Source: JBCBJX01 sp964342855 (lineage in GTDB: Bacteria; Pseudomonadota; Alphaproteobacteria; Caulobacterales; Parvularculaceae). Taken from it: a stretch of DNA of 8,634 nt. The notes under the pieces were generated by a model, which had not been told where the DNA came from, did no database searches, and saw only the letters and a list, made by a program, of their open reading frames with translations. Within the stretch, counting starts at the first letter, position 1; each line of letters begins with the position of its first letter. This document shows positions 6,113 through 8,634 of the stretch, one piece after another. The stretch lies in NCBI GenBank assembly GCA_964342855.1, contig CAYFIB010000074.1:1-8634 (forward strand). The letters run 5' to 3'. The translations under genes were made by a program, and so were the position numbers.

Positions 6113-6490
6113 TTGTTAGCATCAAGACTCATTGGCTACTTGCAAGGATTGCTGCCAGCTAGCGAATTCGAGCGGTACATCCGCGACGAAGTGAAAGGGC
6201 ACGTAGACGCGCTCAAACGGCCTGCAGCGACTGCGCCGGTTTTCCTGACAGAAGATGCCTGCCTAACACTCACCACTGAGCATGTGCTCAGAATGATCCG
6301 GGATTTCCTCTCAGCATCGCTCAGCGCAGAGCAAGTCGAGTATATCTGCGACGCTATTGAATTGTCAGACAGCTTTGTTTTCGGAGACGATGAGGAACTG
6401 CAAGACGTGGTATTTGAACTTGGCAATAAGTCCATAAACGGAGCGTTGACGCCTGCACAGGCAATAGCGATCAGCTCGCGTCTTACCTGA
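6113..6490 (+). CDS. Small acidic, probably all-helical protein of unknown function
   Basis: I do not recognise a named family. The product has 125 residues if it starts at TTG 6113; no in-frame ATG is available at the N-terminus. The composition and pattern predict helices throughout. The conserved-looking core is LTTEHVLRMIRDFLSASL, then SAEQVEYICDAIELSDSF, an acidic stretch FGDDEELQDVVFELG, and an ending SINGALTPAQAIAISSRL. There are no transmembrane segments and no signal peptide. Small acidic helical proteins of this plan are frequent among immunity-type and other accessory proteins, but no toxin partner is visible here, so function stays open. G+C is near 50%, lower than the flanking core genes. 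It lies directly after the displaced aminopeptidase fragment and converges with ligA, so it may belong to the same acquired segment. Confidence 0.7.
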   Translation: MLASRLIGYLQGLLPASEFERYIRDEVKGHVDALKRPAATAPVFLTEDACLTLTTEHVLRMIRDFLSASLSAEQVEYICDAIELSDSFVFGDDEELQDVVFELGNKSINGALTPAQAIAISSRLT

Positions 6491-6501
6491 ATACCCCATT
6501 T

Positions 6502-6520
6502 ACCCCGGCCGAGGCGGGGT
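6502..6520. terminator. Hairpin between convergent genes, possible bidirectional terminator
   Basis: ACCCCG (6502-6507) pairs with CGGGGT (6515-6520) around GCCGAGG, 12 bases after the stop of the 6113 gene and 80 bases beyond the ligA stop on the other strand. A position between converging genes fits termination from either side, but neither strand has a following T-run, so the call is weak. The rest of 6521-6600 holds nothing I can name. Confidence 0.35.
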
Positions 6521-6600
6521 CTACGGCCGCACGGCACCGAGCGCGAACAGTTCGTTTTACTTCAGATTCTCGCCTTCGCAGGGACGAGCGGATATCTGCG

Positions 6601-8634
6601 CTAGGGTCCCGCCATCTCCAACCACTGATCCTCTGTGAGCGTCGCGACGCCCAGCTCCGTCGCTTTTTTCAGCTTTGAGCCGGCGTCGGCGCCCGCGACC
6701 AGATAGTCCGTCTTCGCGGAGACCGAGCCTGCGACCTTCGCGCCGAGGGACTGGGCGCGGGCCTTGGCCTCGTCGCGGGTCATTTTCTCCAGCTTGCCGG
6801 TGAAGACGACCGTCTTGCCCGCGACGGGGCTGTCGGCGGCTGCCGGCGCTTCGACCACGGCGGGGCGAACCTCCGCCATCAGACGGTCGAGGGCGTCGGT
6901 GTTGTGGGCTTCGGAGAAGAACTCCATCAGCGCCGCGACGACCGTCTCGCCGACACCATTGATGGAGAGAAGATCAGCGCGCGCCGCCTCGTCGGCTGCG
7001 ATGATCTGCTCGACCGCCCCGCGCAGGGCCTCCATGGTTCCGTAGTGGCGCGCGAGCAGCGTCGAGGTCGTCTCCCCCACATGGCGGACGCCGAGCCCGA
7101 AGAGCAGCCGGTCGAGCGGAAACGTCCGCCGCGACTCGATGGCGGCGAAGAGATTGTCCACGGACTTTTTCCCAAAGCCTTCGCGCGCCCGGAGCGGCTT
7201 GAGGTTGCCTTCGGCGCTGTCGCGCGCCTCCAGCGTGAAGATGTCCGCCGGTTCTTTTATGAGACCGTTCGCGTGGAACGCCTCGATCTGCTTCGTCCCG
7301 AGCCCTTCGATGTCCATCGCCCGGCGTGACACGAAGTGTTTGAGGCGCGCGACCGCCTGCGCGGCGCAGGTGAGCCCGCCGGTGCAGCGGCGCACGACGT
7401 CCCTGTCGTCTTCTTCCCCGCCCTGCGCGACGGTGGAGCCGCAGACGGGACATTCGGTCGGATATTCATAGGGCGTCGCGCCCTTCGGCCGCTTCTCCAT
7501 CAGCACCCGCACCACCTGCGGGATGACGTCGCCCGCGCGCTGGATGACGACATGGTCGCCCTCGCGCGCGTCGAGGCGCGCGATTTCATCCGCATTGTGC
7601 AGGGTCGCGTTGGAGACGACGACGCCGCCGACGGTGACGGGCGCGAGCTTCGCCACCGGCGTCAGCGCACCGGTGCGACCGACCTGAATGTCGATCCGCT
7701 CCAGGACGGTCGTCGCCTGCTCGGCGGGAAACTTGTGCGCCGTCGCCCAGCGCGGCGCGCGGGAGACGAAGCCGAGACGCTCCTGCCAGTCCAGTCGGTC
7801 CACCTTGTAAACCACGCCGTCGATATCGAAGCCGAGCTCCGCGCGCCGCGTTTCGATCATCCGATAATGGGCGATCATCTCCTCGGCGGTACGGCAGCGG
7901 CCCATGAGATCAAGGTTCGTCCGGAAGCCGAGGTTTTTGAGACGCTCGACCGCCATCCACTGAGTCTCGGCGAGAGGTTCGGAGACCTCCCCCCACGCAT
8001 AGGCGAAGAAGGCGAGCGGGCGCGCGGCGGTGATGGCGGCGTCCTTCTGGCGGACCGAGCCCGCCGCGGCGTTGCGCGGGTTCTTGTAAAGCTCCTCGCC
8101 CGCCGCCTCGCGCGCGGCGTTCATGGCGGCGAAGTCCGCATGGGAGATATAGACTTCGCCGCGCACTTCCAGCACCTCCGGCGCATCTTTAAGCGTGAGC
8201 GGAATATCGGCGACGGTCTTCAGGTTCGCGGTGACGTCCTCGCCCTCTTTGCCGTCCCCCCGTGTCGCGCCGAGGACGAGTTTTCCGTTCTCATAACGCA
8301 GCGAGGCCGACAGGCCGTCAATTTTCGGCTCGGCGGTGATGGCGAGCTCCTCGTCCTCCCCGAGCCCCAGAAACCGCGCGACGCGCTCGCGAAACTCACG
8401 CGCCTCGTCCTCCGAGAACACGTTGCCGAGGGAGAGCATGGGTTTCGCGTGCTTCACCGAGGAAAAGGCGCCGGACGGCGCGGCGCCCACTTTCTCCGTC
8501 GGGGAATCGGCGCGCTTCAGCTCCGGAAACCGCGCCTCGACCGCCTCGTTCCGTTGGCGGAGGGCGTCGTATTCGGCATCGGTGATCTCCGGCGCGTCGT
8601 CGCCATGATAGAGCGCGTCATGGCGCGCGATCTC
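6601..8634 (-). CDS. ligA: NAD-dependent DNA ligase LigA, 5' partial
   Basis: LigA seals nicks in duplex DNA using NAD+ and is essential in replication and repair. The minus-strand frame is open from 8634 to the TAG at 6601-6603, giving 677 visible residues. The first visible residues (EIARHDALYHGDDAPEITDA) belong to domain Ia, so only the extreme N-terminus, probably about 20 residues, is missing. The adenylated lysine is in AEPKIDG (about visible residue 104, codon at 8323-8325). The adenylation domain continues with ATRGDGKEGEDVTAN and FDIDGVVYKV. The OB fold (about 310-380) includes VGRTGALTPVAKLAPV. A zinc finger uses Cys395, Cys398, Cys417 and Cys423. Helix-hairpin-helix repeats follow (DIEGLGTKQIE, LLFGLGVRHVGETT, INGVGETV). 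A BRCT domain (about 600-677) begins with GKTVVFTGKL. All catalytic parts look intact. It converges with the genes on the plus strand. Confidence 0.97.
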   Translation of the reverse strand, partial: EIARHDALYHGDDAPEITDAEYDALRQRNEAVEARFPELKRADSPTEKVGAAPSGAFSSVKHAKPMLSLGNVFSEDEAREFRERVARFLGLGEDEELAITAEPKIDGLSASLRYENGKLVLGATRGDGKEGEDVTANLKTVADIPLTLKDAPEVLEVRGEVYISHADFAAMNAAREAAGEELYKNPRNAAAGSVRQKDAAITAARPLAFFAYAWGEVSEPLAETQWMAVERLKNLGFRTNLDLMGRCRTAEEMIAHYRMIETRRAELGFDIDGVVYKVDRLDWQERLGFVSRAPRWATAHKFPAEQATTVLERIDIQVGRTGALTPVAKLAPVTVGGVVVSNATLHNADEIARLDAREGDHVVIQRAGDVIPQVVRVLMEKRPKGATPYEYPTECPVCGSTVAQGGEEDDRDVVRRCTGGLTCAAQAVARLKHFVSRRAMDIEGLGTKQIEAFHANGLIKEPADIFTLEARDSAEGNLKPLRAREGFGKKSVDNLFAAIESRRTFPLDRLLFGLGVRHVGETTSTLLARHYGTMEALRGAVEQIIAADEAARADLLSINGVGETVVAALMEFFSEAHNTDALDRLMAEVRPAVVEAPAAADSPVAGKTVVFTGKLEKMTRDEAKARAQSLGAKVAGSVSAKTDYLVAGADAGSKLKKATELGVATLTEDQWLEMAGP

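Noticed and set aside
6544..6558. CGAA/TTCG mini-hairpin followed by TTTT as an intrinsic terminator
   Set aside because: The stem is only 4 base pairs and not GC-rich, too weak to support.

Overview
The window is high-GC chromosomal DNA (sampled core-gene stretches run near 70-75% G+C by hand count). It carries conserved housekeeping genes of alphaproteobacterial type: the C-terminal two thirds of a UvrD/PcrA helicase, a MAPEG-family membrane protein, PrmA (ribosomal protein L11 methyltransferase), a three-domain Xaa-Pro aminopeptidase (M24B), and, convergent on the minus strand, most of the NAD-dependent DNA ligase LigA. Protein style, base composition and the REP-like palindromes around CGTCATCCCGG in the intergenic DNA suggest an alphaproteobacterium. 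I cannot place it more finely from sequence alone.

Layout: 1-1529 is uvrD (+, 5' end outside the window, 3' end lost in a gap). 1530-1629 is exactly 100 N, the usual placeholder for a scaffold gap of unknown size. 1630-2022 is the MAPEG gene (+, start lost in the gap). 2033-2509 is an AT-richer gene for a two-helix membrane protein, fitted between MAPEG and prmA. 2506-3420 is prmA, overlapping the previous gene by 4 bases. 3421-3633 is intergenic DNA with two palindromic elements. 3634-5466 is the aminopeptidase gene. 5463-5738 is a small AT-richer orphan gene. 5731-5994 is a second, diverged copy of only the last ~87 codons of the aminopeptidase. 6113-6490 is another AT-richer orphan. 6601-8634 is ligA (-, N-terminus outside the window). 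No gene-free stretch exceeds 300 bases, and I see no RNA genes, CRISPR array, transposase or integrase.

The core genes do separate jobs: DNA unwinding and repair (UvrD), nick sealing (LigA), ribosomal protein methylation (PrmA) and proline-peptide turnover (aminopeptidase P). They do not form one pathway. What stands out is that three low-GC genes of unknown function sit in the seams between them. The clearest is at the aminopeptidase 3' end: a 269-base insert with one small gene lies between two direct copies (268 and 262 bases, roughly 90% identical by hand) of the end of the aminopeptidase gene. The host gene stays complete upstream, and a headless tail remains downstream. This is the structure left by a single-crossover (Campbell-type) integration or by replacement of a gene's 3' end by a related allele carrying cargo. 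The window therefore looks like a conserved core locus that takes up small accessory genes without breaking its neighbours.
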